Below are positions 8,638 to 19,166 of a DNA stretch of 64,000 nt, piece by piece; the first letter of the stretch is position 1, and the number at the start of each line of letters is the position of its first letter. The position numbers were made by a program, and so were the translations under genes. Source of the DNA: Marinomonas pontica (GTDB lineage Bacteria; Pseudomonadota; Gammaproteobacteria; Pseudomonadales; Marinomonadaceae); assembly GCF_026191375.1 (NCBI RefSeq), contig NZ_JAODTL010000022.1, positions 1 through 64,000 of the forward strand, read 5' to 3'. The notes under the pieces were generated by a model, which saw nothing but the letters and a program-made list of their open reading frames with translations, had not been told where the DNA came from and searched no databases.

Positions 8638-9560
8638 TTGACTTCTTCACGTTGTTCTGCAAAGGCAACACCATCGTATAGTAATCTCTGAACGGGAAGT
8701 TCAATCGGGCTGTTTGCCAACAAGAACCCTGAAATAAAACTGTTTTCCGTTTGTCTGTGTAGGCGAATGTCTTCATGCATCGACGAGCGATTAAGTCGCG
8801 TTAACTGGGCAACGGTATGCACTCTGTTTTTTAAATTTTCCGAAGTGAGATGCTGGCTTTCTTGGGCGTAACTGAATTGTGGGTGAGTAAAAACACTGGA
8901 CAGTTCGGTCAGTGTGGCTTCAACTAAAGGTTTAAATTCGTCATTTAATATGTCGCCATTATGTATGTTGAAAATGGCTGTGATAGGGTTAATGACGGCA
9001 TTTACCGCCAGTTTTTCAATCATTCTTTGGTGAATGTTGGTTACCGTCATGTTGTCAACAGGGAACTCTTTGGGTTCTGATTGCGTACGCCATTGACCGA
9101 AGTAAGTGTCTCCAAGGCCAGTGTGCTTAATATGGTTGCTTTCGATCTTTAGTACGCCTTCGCTGGTGGTTCCAGCCCACAATGTTTGGGTATCTAGCAA
9201 GGTGCTTTGCAGCTCTTCTTGCGCGCCAATGCCGTTACACAAACAAGCGATGTCTGCGTTTTCGGTGACATGATCAGCGATTTGTAAGAAAGCGTCTTTA
9301 AGATCGAAAGACTTAGTGCACAGTAGGACCTTGTCATATTGATCGGTTAGTTCGCTGGCTTTGAAGCTTTTAATTTTATGCTTGGATTCACTGACCTGCT
9401 GTTGTCCTTCTTCATCGGTCAATGATTCTAGGGTGATTTTTTTTCCGGGACTCTCAGATCGATACACAAGATGGACTTTATTGCCGAGCTTTTCTAGCTT
9501 ACAGGCCCAAAAAAGACCAATAGCGCCAGCGCCGATGACTAACCAAGGCGTGTTCTTCAT
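8625..9560 (-). CDS. panE: 2-dehydropantoate 2-reductase (ketopantoate reductase)
   Basis: PanE reduces ketopantoate to pantoate with NADPH on the way to coenzyme A. The 311-residue protein opens with the Rossmann motif VIGAGAIGLFWACKL (GxGxxG, ~8-22) and has the family's VLLCTKSFD (~79-87) and CNGIGAQEEL (~110) segments. The C-terminal helical domain holds KLAVNAVINPITAIF (~184-198), where the Lys and Asn are the catalytic and substrate-binding residues of the family, and a DIRLHRQTENSFISG segment near the end. It is convergent with the S1-domain gene and divergent from yajQ. Confidence 0.88.
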   Translation of the reverse strand: MKNTPWLVIGAGAIGLFWACKLEKLGNKVHLVYRSESPGKKITLESLTDEEGQQQVSESKHKIKSFKASELTDQYDKVLLCTKSFDLKDAFLQIADHVTENADIACLCNGIGAQEELQSTLLDTQTLWAGTTSEGVLKIESNHIKHTGLGDTYFGQWRTQSEPKEFPVDNMTVTNIHQRMIEKLAVNAVINPITAIFNIHNGDILNDEFKPLVEATLTELSSVFTHPQFSYAQESQHLTSENLKNRVHTVAQLTRLNRSSMHEDIRLHRQTENSFISGFLLANSPIELPVQRLLYDGVAFAEQREEVKKSC

Positions 9561-9645
9561 AAATAGGTTTCCATTAGGTGTTTTATTTCAATCCCTGTTA
9601 TTATCGCGCCAAAATACATTATTTGGAAATGCTAAGGAGCAGAAA

Positions 9646-10131
9646 ATGCCATCATTTGACGTAGTATCCGAGTTGAATTGGCACGAAGTCAGCAATGCTG
9701 TCGATCAGGCCAACAGAGAAATTACTACACGTTATGATTTTAAGGGCGTAAAAGCGCATTACGAAATTAAAGATAAATCCAGTGTCGTAATGGAAGCGGA
9801 AGCCGAGCCCCAACTTCGCCAAATGTCTGATATTTTGAATCAAAAGTTGGTAAGTCGTGGGATTGACCTGAAAAGTCTGGAAAAAGAAAGTGTTGTTAAA
9901 GGCAATATGCGCGCTTCTCAAGCCGTTAAAATGAAAGAAGGTTTGGAAACAGACGAAGCGAAAAAGATCGTTAAAATGATCAAAGACAGCAAAGCGAAAG
10001 TGCAAGCTCAGATTCAAGGTGATCAATTGCGCGTAACGGGTAAGAAGCGAGATGACCTTCAGCAGGTAATGGCTTTATTGCGTGGTGCGGATTTGGCTCA
10101 GCCAGTGCAATTTACGAATTTTAGAGATTAG
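9646..10131 (+). CDS. yajQ: YajQ family nucleotide-binding protein
   Basis: A 161-residue YajQ (UPF0234) protein. Members bind nucleotides; in Xanthomonas and Pseudomonas a member was reported as a cyclic-di-GMP effector. The sequence is typical throughout: MPSFDVVSELNWHEVSNAVD at the start, TTRYDFKGVKA (~30-40), SRGIDLKSLE (~70), and a tail DDLQQVMALLRGADL. I start at 9646 because AAGGAG lies seven bases upstream; the open frame before that belongs to panE antisense. It sits between panE (divergent) and an alkyltransferase-like gene (convergent). Confidence 0.92.
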   Translation: MPSFDVVSELNWHEVSNAVDQANREITTRYDFKGVKAHYEIKDKSSVVMEAEAEPQLRQMSDILNQKLVSRGIDLKSLEKESVVKGNMRASQAVKMKEGLETDEAKKIVKMIKDSKAKVQAQIQGDQLRVTGKKRDDLQQVMALLRGADLAQPVQFTNFRD

Positions 10132-10143
10132 TCTTGATTTACG

Positions 10144-10200
10144 AGAGCCAAGTGAAAGAATAATGACCTGTTTTGTTGTTTATTTTGCTTGGCTCTTTTC
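10144..10200 (+). terminator. Possible long-loop terminator after yajQ
   Basis: AGAGCCAAG (10144-10152) is complementary to CTTGGCTCT (10188-10196), followed by TTTTC. The 35-base loop is long and the right arm lies in the convergent gene, so this is only a candidate. Confidence 0.35.
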
Positions 10201-10521
10201 ATTCAGTACGAGTTTTGTTCCCACGATTACCCAGCCTTCTTGTTCCAGCCTTTCTCTCTGCCTGACATAAGCGTCTGAATTTTCTGTAAAGCTGATTCTT
10301 TTTTGTGCGTTTACGACTCTGTGCCAAGGCAGTTTGGTGTCTTTAGGGAGTGTTTTCAACAGGGTGCCAACATGGCGGGCATATCCGGGGAAGCCGGCTT
10401 GCTTGGCCAGTTCCCCATAGGCGATGTATTGTCCGAACGGAACCTCGCTTAATATAAGTAGTACTTGAGATTTAAAATGCAACATTGCTTGATTAGTCAA
10501 AGGTTCGCCCATAGATATCAT
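10180..10521 (-). CDS. Alkyltransferase-like protein (MGMT fold without the active Cys)
   Basis: A 113-residue protein with the DNA-binding domain of O6-alkylguanine methyltransferases: VPFGQYIAYGELAKQAG (~27-43), the arginine-finger region ARHVGTLL (~48-55), and PWHRVVNA (~64-71). In true transferases this last motif is PCHRV; here the acceptor Cys is Trp, as in ATL proteins, which bind alkylated bases and pass them to nucleotide excision repair. The length matches stand-alone ATL proteins. Its start is uncertain (10521, 10512 or 10485; none has a strong ribosome binding site). It is divergent from fxsA. Confidence 0.85.
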   Translation of the reverse strand: MISMGEPLTNQAMLHFKSQVLLILSEVPFGQYIAYGELAKQAGFPGYARHVGTLLKTLPKDTKLPWHRVVNAQKRISFTENSDAYVRQRERLEQEGWVIVGTKLVLNEKSQAK

Positions 10522-10560
10522 GTATTGTTCGAATTTAAGTATGACATAAAGAAGGTGATT

Positions 10561-11031
10561 ATGAGATTTGCACTGTTACTTTTTATTTTGGTGCCCATTG
10601 TCGAGATGACAGTGTTGATTCAAGTCGGCAGCAAAATTGGTGCGCTGGCGACGGTTGGTTTGGTTTTTTTGACGGCCATTATTGGTGTGACTTTGATTCG
10701 TAAACAAGGTCTGGAAACGTCGTTAAAAGCGCAGGAAAAAATGCGTCGTGGAGAGTTACCTGCAGCTGAAGTGGCGGAAGGGGTAATGTTAATCTTCGCT
10801 GGTTTGTGTTTGTTGATTCCAGGCTTTGTAACCGATGCCATAGGGGCGCTGTTATTGGTGCCACCACTAAGAAAGCTTTTTGCGGCGGGTCTCATTGTGA
10901 AATTCATCAGTTCAATGATGGCGCGCGGCACGCAATGGCGTGCGGGACAAGGGACATATTCTTCCCGTGATGGAGACATTATCGAAGGGGAATATGTTCA
11001 GGATGATAATGATTTAATAGATAAAAAATAA
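10561..11031 (+). CDS. fxsA: FxsA family membrane protein
   Basis: A 156-residue inner-membrane protein. FxsA in E. coli relieves exclusion of phage T7 by the F factor when overproduced; its normal job is unknown. Two to three membrane segments are visible: FALLLFILVPIVEMTVLIQV (~3-22), ATVGLVFLTAIIGVTLI (~29-46) and VMLIFAGLCLLIPGFVTDAI (~74-93). The acidic, hydrophilic tail (~130-156) should face the cytoplasm. AAGAAGGTG precedes ATG 10561. It lies immediately upstream of groES, as in many Gammaproteobacteria. Confidence 0.9.
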   Translation: MRFALLLFILVPIVEMTVLIQVGSKIGALATVGLVFLTAIIGVTLIRKQGLETSLKAQEKMRRGELPAAEVAEGVMLIFAGLCLLIPGFVTDAIGALLLVPPLRKLFAAGLIVKFISSMMARGTQWRAGQGTYSSRDGDIIEGEYVQDDNDLIDKK

Positions 11032-11043
11032 TTCACTGCTTGG

Positions 11044-11072
11044 GTTGAAATACGAATTACTAGCCGTATATA
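11044..11072 (+). promoter_or_regulatory. Heat-shock type promoter of groES-groEL
   Basis: GTTGAAA (11044-11050), 13 bases, CCGTATAT (11064-11071) resembles the sigma-32 consensus CTTGAAA-N11-16-CCCCATNT. TTGAAA with TATATA (11067-11072) at 16 bases also makes an overlapping sigma-70 promoter. No CIRCE-type repeat is visible. The leader to groES, about 80 bases, holds a small CCAGG/CCTGG hairpin (11119-11133). Confidence 0.65.
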
Positions 11073-11160
11073 AAACCTCGATAGAGATTCTTGCTTTTAG
11101 AAAGCGAGATAAGTCCTGCCAGGGGCGTCCTGGTATTGTTTTAATTGGAGAAAATGATTG

Positions 11161-11451
11161 ATGAATATTCGTCCTTTGCACGATCGTGTCGTTGTTCGCC
11201 GTAAAGAAGAAGAGACAACAACCGCATCTGGTATCGTTCTGCCTGGATCTGCTACAGAAAAGCCTACACAAGGCGAGGTTTTGGCTGTAGGCACTGGCCG
11301 TATTCAATCTAATGGTGACGTGCAAGCGTTGGCTGTTAGCGTTGGTGACACTGTGTTGTTTGGTCAGTACTCAGGTCAAACAGTGAAAATCAATGGTGAA
11401 GAACTACTTATTATGAAAGAAGACGAAATTTACGGCGTTGTTGAAGCCTAA
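11161..11451 (+). CDS. groS: Co-chaperonin GroES
   Basis: GroES is the heptameric lid of the GroEL chaperonin. The 96-residue protein has the standard start [18 protein letters not shown], the mobile loop [18 protein letters not shown] (~17-34) with the IVL contact to GroEL, the roof loop, and the end [13 protein letters not shown]-like tail. GGAG lies 10 bases before ATG 11161; an in-frame TTG one codon upstream is less likely. It is cotranscribed with groEL 59 bases downstream from the heat-shock type promoter. Confidence 0.97.
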   Translation: MNIRPLHDRVVVRRKEEETTTASGIVLPGSATEKPTQGEVLAVGTGRIQSNGDVQALAVSVGDTVLFGQYSGQTVKINGEELLIMKEDEIYGVVEA

Positions 11452-11498
11452 TTTGTCCTGGTAGTTCATATTCGATTTGTAACACTTAAAACAGTTAA

Positions 11499-13154
<1,656 letters not shown>

Positions 13155-13182
13155 TCCTTCCCTAACCCATTGAAGTTAAAGG

Positions 13183-13211
13183 AGCCTCGCTGTTTAGCGG
13201 GGCTTTTTTTT
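13183..13211 (+). terminator. Terminator after groEL
   Basis: AGCCTCGC (13183-13190) pairs with GCGGGGCT (13197-13204) with one G-T pair and a six-base loop, followed by eight Ts. Confidence 0.88.
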
Positions 13212-13483
13212 ATACTTCGATTGCACCAGCTATGTTTTTTGATAGGTTGAATTGAGAGTAGGTTTCGATAGCGTCTATACTTGTTTATAACGGCTGCTGA
13301 ATAGCATGATTTGTTGGTGGTTTTGCTCAAGTAGGAGTAAACGATAAATCGTACTTTTGTATTTTTATTCTCTCTGTTGCATTAAGTGCAAACCATTGAT
13401 TCTAAAGCTATTGATAAATAGTCACCTGTGTAAGATACTTGTTCAGATATTTATGTCCATTTTTTGTAAATAAAGGGAAGCTT
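13212..13483 (+). other. Gene-free spacer between groEL and fimV
   Basis: AT-rich spacer, with the terminator part of a 329-base gap. It should hold the fimV promoter; TATACT at 13276-13281 and a ribosome binding site AAAGGGAAG just before ATG 13484 are visible, but I cannot pair a convincing -35 box. No gene, RNA or repeat is seen. Confidence 0.5.
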
Positions 13484-15715
13484 ATGCTCAGAAAAACCCT
13501 CGTTAGTATTGCTGTGTCAGGTGCGCTATATGTGTCCAGCAGTTACGGATTGGAACTGGGTGAGTTAACCTCTCAATCAAATTTGGATGAGCCTTACCGA
13601 GGAAGAATAGAACTTTCCGATGTTGGGGCTTTAACTGATAACGACATTTTGATCCGTTTGGGGAGCGAAAGTGAGTTTCGCCAAGCTGGATTCGCACCAA
13701 CAAGGGTGCTATCGCAACTCAAATTTAATGTGACTCGCGAAAATGGTGAACTTGTTGTCGCCGTTACCTCTGACCAACCTTTGCGAGTGGATCAGTTGCA
13801 TTTTATTTTAGCCGCTCGCTGGCCCAGTGGTCAGGTGGTTCGTGAATACCAAACGCCATTGAACCAATCCGCGCTTGTTGAAAAGTCTCAAAAAGAGGTG
13901 GTTCAATCATCGCCTATTTCTGCCCCGCAAACTTCTGCAAATAATTCTGTATTCCGTCAAGCGGCCTCCACTGCAGAAACTATGACACCAAAGGGGCAGT
14001 TGAATGTAGTAAAAGGCAATACGCTTTGGTCTATCGCTGGGCAAAATAATCCTACTAATCAGTTGACCATCTATCAGACGATGATGGCAATTCAGGCGTT
14101 GAACAAAGACGCTTTTTATTCAGATAACATCAATCTTTTAAAAGAAGGCGTAATCTTGCGTCTGCCAACACAAGAGCAGATCGCTCTGTTTAACAAATCC
14201 ATTTCAAAAGAAGAATTCCAGCGTCAACATGACGCATGGATGGCATTGAAAGGCACTCAAGGAAACGCTTCAGTTGAGCAGGCTCAGTTAAACACACAAG
14301 CAAAAGCTAAGTCTGCCGCTACGTCGCCTTCTGCGGGTGGTGACAAACTCACCTTGGCGTCAGGGCAAAGTTTGTTGCCTGAGGAAATGGCCAGCTCTAA
14401 TGTCGGTGAAGATTCCAATGCGGCCATGAATGCATTGCAAAGTGAGCTGTCTGCTTCAAAGGAATTGTTAGATAAGGAGCAGCGTGAGAAAAGTGAGTTG
14501 TCTAATCAGCTAGGTGACTTGAATAAGCAACTAGAAACACTAGAACAGCTTATAACGCTGAAAGATAAGCAAATGGCCGAGTTGCAACAGCAATTTGCCA
14601 GTGCGCAACAGGCACTTCAAGAGCAAAAAAATACGGTTGACCAGTTATTAGAGGCGGATCAAATTCGTCGTGAAAAAGAACAGGCAGAAGCTGATTCACT
14701 GGTTAATAAAATTTTTGGTAATCCGATAGTTGTGGCGATTGGTGCGGTTGTTCTATTGCTGATGGGGCTGCTGATTGGTTTGGTTATGCGACGTTCAGGG
14801 AAAAAACAGGAGGATCAAGAGTCATTAAAAAAGGATGAATTTGATCTTTCTCCAGCCGCAGTAGCTGCACCTGTCGCTGTTGCCGCAGCGGCAACAGAAT
14901 TCGCTTCAGCGGAAGAGCCTAGCCCTAAAGAAGAGCTTCAAGAAGAGGACCCATTCGCATTTGATTTTGACACGCCGGATGCGGACGAGGATTTAAGTGA
15001 CTTTGGTTCGTTCGGTGAGGAAGAGACACCTGCTGCTCTGTCAGAGCCAGATCTTGTTGATGATATGGATCTTTCTGATGGCCTGGATGACGAATTTGAA
15101 AGCGCTTTGGAAGCGGATTCTGATGATGTTGATGATATGTTCGCTTCTTTTGAGGAGGATTCAGCTCTGTCAGAACCCTCAGATGATGCGGATGAGTTTG
15201 ATGAATTAGAAGCGTTTGTTGAAGATGATGACATTCCAACTGTCTCGCCAGAAGCCGAAGAGTCTGATGTTGATACTATTGCTGAGACAGAAAGTGAAGA
15301 GCTAAGTGAAGCTGAAAGCGAGGAAGCGTCTTTTGTTTCCAGTTTGTTGAATGACGTTGAGCAAGATGATGCAGACGAGTCTGCTATTTTTAGTGGTTCG
15401 CCTAGCGATACATTAGCCAACTCTATTGAGGAGTCATTGGCAGAAACTCAACAAGAAGAGGAGTTTGATGTTCCTGCTTTTGGTGAGGCTGAAGCGGCTG
15501 AAGATGAAGAAATTAGTGATGACGAAGAAGAGTTTGACTTCTTTGATGCAAGTGGTGACGAAGCGGCAACGAAGCTTGATCTTGCACGAGCCTATATGGA
15601 TATGGGGGATGAAGAAGGTGCAAGAGTCATTCTTGAAGATGTTATTGAATCTGGTAATGAGCAGCAGATTGCTGAAGCTCAAAATATGATGGAGCGAATG
15701 TTCCCAAGTGACTAA
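13484..15715 (+). CDS. fimV: FimV/HubP family polar landmark protein
   Basis: FimV-type proteins organise the cell pole and support type IV pili and twitching. The 743-residue protein has the family layout: signal peptide (MLRKTLVSIAVSGALYVSSS), an N-terminal FimV domain (LGELTSQSNLDEPYRGRIEL, ~23-42), a LysM-type peptidoglycan domain (LNVVKGNTLWSIA, ~170-225), a coiled coil (~320-405), one membrane segment (VVAIGAVVLLLMGLLIGLVM, ~415-434), a very acidic repeat-rich linker (~480-690) and the C-terminal FimV domain (KLDLARAYMDMGDEEGARV, ~695-713). AAAGGGAAG precedes the chosen ATG. It overlaps truA by eight bases, the usual arrangement in Pseudomonas relatives. Confidence 0.93.
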   Translation: MLRKTLVSIAVSGALYVSSSYGLELGELTSQSNLDEPYRGRIELSDVGALTDNDILIRLGSESEFRQAGFAPTRVLSQLKFNVTRENGELVVAVTSDQPLRVDQLHFILAARWPSGQVVREYQTPLNQSALVEKSQKEVVQSSPISAPQTSANNSVFRQAASTAETMTPKGQLNVVKGNTLWSIAGQNNPTNQLTIYQTMMAIQALNKDAFYSDNINLLKEGVILRLPTQEQIALFNKSISKEEFQRQHDAWMALKGTQGNASVEQAQLNTQAKAKSAATSPSAGGDKLTLASGQSLLPEEMASSNVGEDSNAAMNALQSELSASKELLDKEQREKSELSNQLGDLNKQLETLEQLITLKDKQMAELQQQFASAQQALQEQKNTVDQLLEADQIRREKEQAEADSLVNKIFGNPIVVAIGAVVLLLMGLLIGLVMRRSGKKQEDQESLKKDEFDLSPAAVAAPVAVAAAATEFASAEEPSPKEELQEEDPFAFDFDTPDADEDLSDFGSFGEEETPAALSEPDLVDDMDLSDGLDDEFESALEADSDDVDDMFASFEEDSALSEPSDDADEFDELEAFVEDDDIPTVSPEAEESDVDTIAETESEELSEAESEEASFVSSLLNDVEQDDADESAIFSGSPSDTLANSIEESLAETQQEEEFDVPAFGEAEAAEDEEISDDEEEFDFFDASGDEAATKLDLARAYMDMGDEEGARVILEDVIESGNEQQIAEAQNMMERMFPSD

Positions 15716-16531
15716 AAAAGTAGTTCTGGTGGTTGAGTATAACGGCTCTGAATATAAGGGCTGGCAGGCACAAAAGTTTGGTGTTCCAAGTGTTCAAGAA
15801 AATCTAGAAAAAGCGTTGGCTGTGATCGCAAATCACCCTGTAAAGGTGGTTTGCGCAGGTCGAACTGACTCTGGTGTTCACGCAAGTGCGCAAGTCGTTC
15901 ATTTTGAAACAGAGGTAGAACGTAATGAGCGCGCGTGGACAATAGGGGTTAATACTTACCTTCCTACAGATATAACCGTAGTGGCTGCGCGTTATGTTGC
16001 TGATGATTTTCATGCTCGTTTTAGTGCATTGAGTCGTCGTTATCGATATGTGATTTATTCCTCCGATTTTTGCCCCGCAATATTATCAAAAGGGGTAACA
16101 TGGACCTATAAAACGTTAAATGTACAGGCCATGAAAAAGGCAGCGTCAGTCTTTTTAGGGACGCATGATTTTTCGTCTTTTCGGGCCATTGGATGCCAAG
16201 CGAATACGCCAATCCGAACCATTCTGCATTTTGATGTTCAGCAACTCGGGCAATACATTGTCTTAGATGTTAGGGCAAACGCGTTTTTGCACCATATGAT
16301 CCGTAACTTCGCTGGTGTGTTGATGGCAATTGGGGCAGGCGAAAAACCGGTTTCGTGGGCTAAGCAAACCTTGGATGCGAAGGATCGAACGAAGGGGGGA
16401 TTACTGCCCCGCCAACGGGTTTGTATTTTGTGGATGCCCAATATCCAGAAGAATTTAATGTGCCTGTTCGTCCGTTGGGGCCTCACTTTTTACCTTTTGT
16501 TGAAGAGCCAAAGTATGAATTGCAAGGTTAA
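15708..16531 (+). pseudogene. truA: tRNA pseudouridine(38-40) synthase TruA, frame broken at a G6 run
   Basis: TruA converts U38-U40 in tRNA anticodon stems to pseudouridine. The catalytic Asp54 is in AGRTDSGVHA, and RRYRYVIY and FHARFSALSR are standard family segments. After AKDRTKGG the frame goes astray at the six Gs 16394-16399. One extra G restores ITAPPTGLYFVDAQYP, PVRPLGPHFLPF and a stop at 16529-16531, giving a typical 274 residues. As read, the frame runs on without a stop into trpF. Since TruA is conserved housekeeping, I treat the break as a probable base-call error. GTG 15708 overlaps the end of fimV. Confidence 0.88.
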
Positions 16532-17131
16532 AATTTGTGGCATAACAAACATGGATGATGCGCTGATGGCGTGTGGTCATGGGGCGGATGCGTTGGGTTT
16601 TGTTTTTTATGAAAAAAGTCCACGCTATATTGCACCCGAAAAAGCCAACGCTATCGTCGCTCAATTGCCCCCGTTTGTAACACCCGTGGCGTTATTTGTT
16701 GATGCTGAAGCGTCCCTAATCGATTCGGTGATTGCGGGAAGTTCTCGTTGGGTCATTCAATTTCATGGAGATGAGTCTGAGCAAGAGTGTCTTTCCTACC
16801 AGCGGCCCTATATTAAAGCCTTGAGGGTGCGGGATGGGGATGATGTTGCCTTTCTTTTTACCCAATACCCAAGTGCCAGTGCAATGTTGTTGGATGCCTT
16901 TAAAGAAGGTGTGCCTGGCGGAACAGGTGAAGTGTTTAATTGGTCGTTAATACCTGATGAATTGTCCAAACCTATTGTGTTGGCAGGTGGGTTAACGCCC
17001 AATAATGTGAATCAAGCGATAGCGCAAGTTTCTCCTTATGCGGTGGATGTAAGTGGGGAGTTGAGTTGTCTAAAGGCCTTAAGAGTGAATCTAAGGTGAA
17101 AGAGTTTATACGTGGAGCAAAACGTGGATAA
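16515..17131 (+). pseudogene. trpF: Phosphoribosylanthranilate isomerase TrpF, frame broken near the C terminus
   Basis: TrpF performs the Amadori rearrangement of phosphoribosylanthranilate in tryptophan synthesis. It begins MNCKVKICGITN with the catalytic Cys8, then ALGFVFYEKSPRYI, FVDA, LQFHGDE-like IQFHGDESEQ, the catalytic Asp in LLDAFKEGVPGGTGE, and LAGGLTPNNV, all as in the family. At the four Gs 17055-17058 the frame is lost; one more G gives VDVSGGVELSKG and a stop at 17129-17131, a 205-residue protein. As read it ends early at 17099. The start lies inside the restored end of truA, and the restored end overlaps trpB, as expected for a tight operon. Confidence 0.87.
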
Positions 17132-18332
17132 AAATATTGATTTCGATTTACCTGACTCCCATGGGCGATTTGGCCAATACGGCGGCATTTTTGTTTCAGA
17201 AACATTGATGTCTGCCTTAGAAGACTTGGCAGAGATGTACGAGCGTTTATCCAAAGACAGTGCTTTTCAGGCCGCTTTTGATCATGACTTGGCGCATTAT
17301 GTTGGTCGCCCATCTCCGCTTTATTTTGCTGAGCGTCTTACTGAAAAAGCGGGTGGAGCAAAAATTTATTTGAAGCGTGAGGATCTGAATCACACTGGCG
17401 CTCATAAAATAAACAATACAATTGGCCAGGCGCTTCTCGCGAAGCACATGGGCAAGCCTAATATCATTGCTGAAACGGGTGCCGGACAGCACGGTGTTGC
17501 TTCGGCAACCGTGGCGGCTCGATTGGGTTTAAAATGTAAGGTATTCATGGGGGCGGAAGACATTCGTCGTCAATCATTGAATGTCTATCGAATGAAATTA
17601 TTGGGTGCAGAAGTGATTCCTGTTGAGTCTGGTACCAAGACGTTAAAAGATGCACTTAATGAGGCAATGCGTTATTGGGTTGGTAATGTCGATGATACTT
17701 TTTATATCATTGGTACGGCCGCAGGTCCTCACCCTTATCCAAAACTCGTTCGAGACTTTCAGGCGGTAATTGGTCGTGAAACCAAAGCGCAATGTTTAGA
17801 GCAAGAAGGTCGTTTGCCTGATGCTGTCGTGGCGTGTGTGGGTGGTGGCTCTAATGCCATCGGAATGTTTCACCCATTTATAAAAGACGAAAGCGTTGCT
17901 ATGTATGGTGTTGAAGCAGGGGGCGATGGTATTGAAACGGGTCGACACGCAGCGCCTCTTAGTGCGGGGCGTCCAGGTGTGCTGCATGGTAACCGTACAT
18001 ATGTAATGGCAGATGATGATGGTCAAATTATTGGCACGCATTCCATTTCAGCCGGTCTTGATTATCCGGGTGTTGGTCCTGAACATGCGTGGCTTAAAGA
18101 CGTTGGTCGCGCGCATTATGTTGCGATTAATGATGATGAAGCAATGGATGGTTTTAGAGACCTGACCCGCTTGGAAGGAATTATGCCCGCGCTTGAGTCA
18201 AGTCATGCAGTTGCTTACGGCATGAAGCTGGCTGCGACAATGGATAAAGATAAGATTGTCGTGATCAATCTTTCTGGTCGAGGTGATAAAGATATCCTTA
18301 CCGTTGCAGAATTGGATGGAATAGAAGTATGA
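17112..18332 (+). CDS. trpB: Tryptophan synthase beta chain
   Basis: TrpB joins indole and serine to make tryptophan, using pyridoxal phosphate, in an alpha2-beta2 complex with TrpA. The 406-residue protein has the PLP lysine at about 99 in [15 protein letters not shown], the KRED loop before it, the phosphate-binding GGGSNAIG (~236-243), and the C-terminal [11 protein letters not shown]. Translation may start at GTG 17112 or at the in-frame GTG 17124; both give the conserved [14 protein letters not shown]. Its stop overlaps the trpA start by four bases (ATGA), which suggests translational coupling. Confidence 0.96.
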   Translation: MEQNVDKNIDFDLPDSHGRFGQYGGIFVSETLMSALEDLAEMYERLSKDSAFQAAFDHDLAHYVGRPSPLYFAERLTEKAGGAKIYLKREDLNHTGAHKINNTIGQALLAKHMGKPNIIAETGAGQHGVASATVAARLGLKCKVFMGAEDIRRQSLNVYRMKLLGAEVIPVESGTKTLKDALNEAMRYWVGNVDDTFYIIGTAAGPHPYPKLVRDFQAVIGRETKAQCLEQEGRLPDAVVACVGGGSNAIGMFHPFIKDESVAMYGVEAGGDGIETGRHAAPLSAGRPGVLHGNRTYVMADDDGQIIGTHSISAGLDYPGVGPEHAWLKDVGRAHYVAINDDEAMDGFRDLTRLEGIMPALESSHAVAYGMKLAATMDKDKIVVINLSGRGDKDILTVAELDGIEV

Positions 18333-19135
18333 GTCGCATTAAACAATGTTTTGAAAATTTAGAAAAGTCTGGTAAAAAGGCGCTCATTCCGTATATTACC
18401 GCGGGCGACCCAAGTCCAGACTTTACCGTGACGATGATGAATTCTTTGGTTAATGCTGGCGCTGATGTGATTGAAATCGGCATGCCTTTTTCTGATCCGA
18501 TGGCCGATGGTCCGGTGATACAGTTGGCGTGCGAACGTAGCTTGGCGGCGGGTACTAATATTAAAAAAGTACTGCAAATCATTACGGAGTTTAGGCAGAC
18601 AAATACGCAAACCCCTGTGGTCTTGATGGGATATTTGAACCCTATTGAGTTTTTTGGTTATCAAGCGTTTGCAAATGCCGCAAAAAATGCCGGCGTGGAT
18701 GGTGTTTTATTAGTAGATCTGACTCCAGAAGAGGCGACAGATGTAGTAGAATGCTTCCGAGAAAATGAGATTGATCTTATTTATTTGCTGTCACCGACGA
18801 CAACCCCTGAACGTGCTAAGAAAATTTGTGACTTGGCGACAGGTTATGTGTATTACGTTTCTGTTAAAGGTGTGACCGGATCGGCCGAGTTAGATGTTAA
18901 TAGTGTAAAAAATCACGTTGATTCATTGCGTGCGATTACTTCTTTACCAATTGGCGTAGGTTTTGGTATCCGTGATGCAAAAACGGCGGCAGCCGTAAGC
19001 AAATGCGCGGATGGTGTGATTGTGGGCAGTGTTTTAGTAAACGCTATCGCTGAAAATAAAGATCGTCAAAAAGAATATATAGCTGACGCTTTAGAGGCCA
19101 TTTTATTACCAATGCGTAATGAAATGGACGCTTAA
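18329..19135 (+). CDS. trpA: Tryptophan synthase alpha chain
   Basis: TrpA splits indole-3-glycerol phosphate into indole and glyceraldehyde phosphate and channels indole to TrpB. At 268 residues it is a standard (beta/alpha)8 barrel. The catalytic Glu and Asp lie in [19 protein letters not shown] (~48-66) and [13 protein letters not shown] (~125), and the phosphate site is in [12 protein letters not shown] (~209) and GVIVGSVLV (~229). It overlaps trpB by four bases. No trpR-type operator or leader peptide is evident upstream of the trpFBA group, so control would follow the fimV-truA transcription unit or an internal promoter. Confidence 0.96.
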   Translation: MSRIKQCFENLEKSGKKALIPYITAGDPSPDFTVTMMNSLVNAGADVIEIGMPFSDPMADGPVIQLACERSLAAGTNIKKVLQIITEFRQTNTQTPVVLMGYLNPIEFFGYQAFANAAKNAGVDGVLLVDLTPEEATDVVECFRENEIDLIYLLSPTTTPERAKKICDLATGYVYYVSVKGVTGSAELDVNSVKNHVDSLRAITSLPIGVGFGIRDAKTAAAVSKCADGVIVGSVLVNAIAENKDRQKEYIADALEAILLPMRNEMDA

Positions 19136-19166
19136 GCGGCAGCAAACGAGAAATATGGAGAAATAA

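Noticed and set aside
9361-9645. Upstream in-frame extension of yajQ
   Set aside because: It is antisense to panE, has no family similarity, and the strong AAGGAG site belongs to ATG 9646.
14925-15420. Two long minus-strand frames, Ser-rich and His/Gln-rich
   Set aside because: They mirror the acidic Asp/Glu repeats of FimV and have no ribosome sites or family features.
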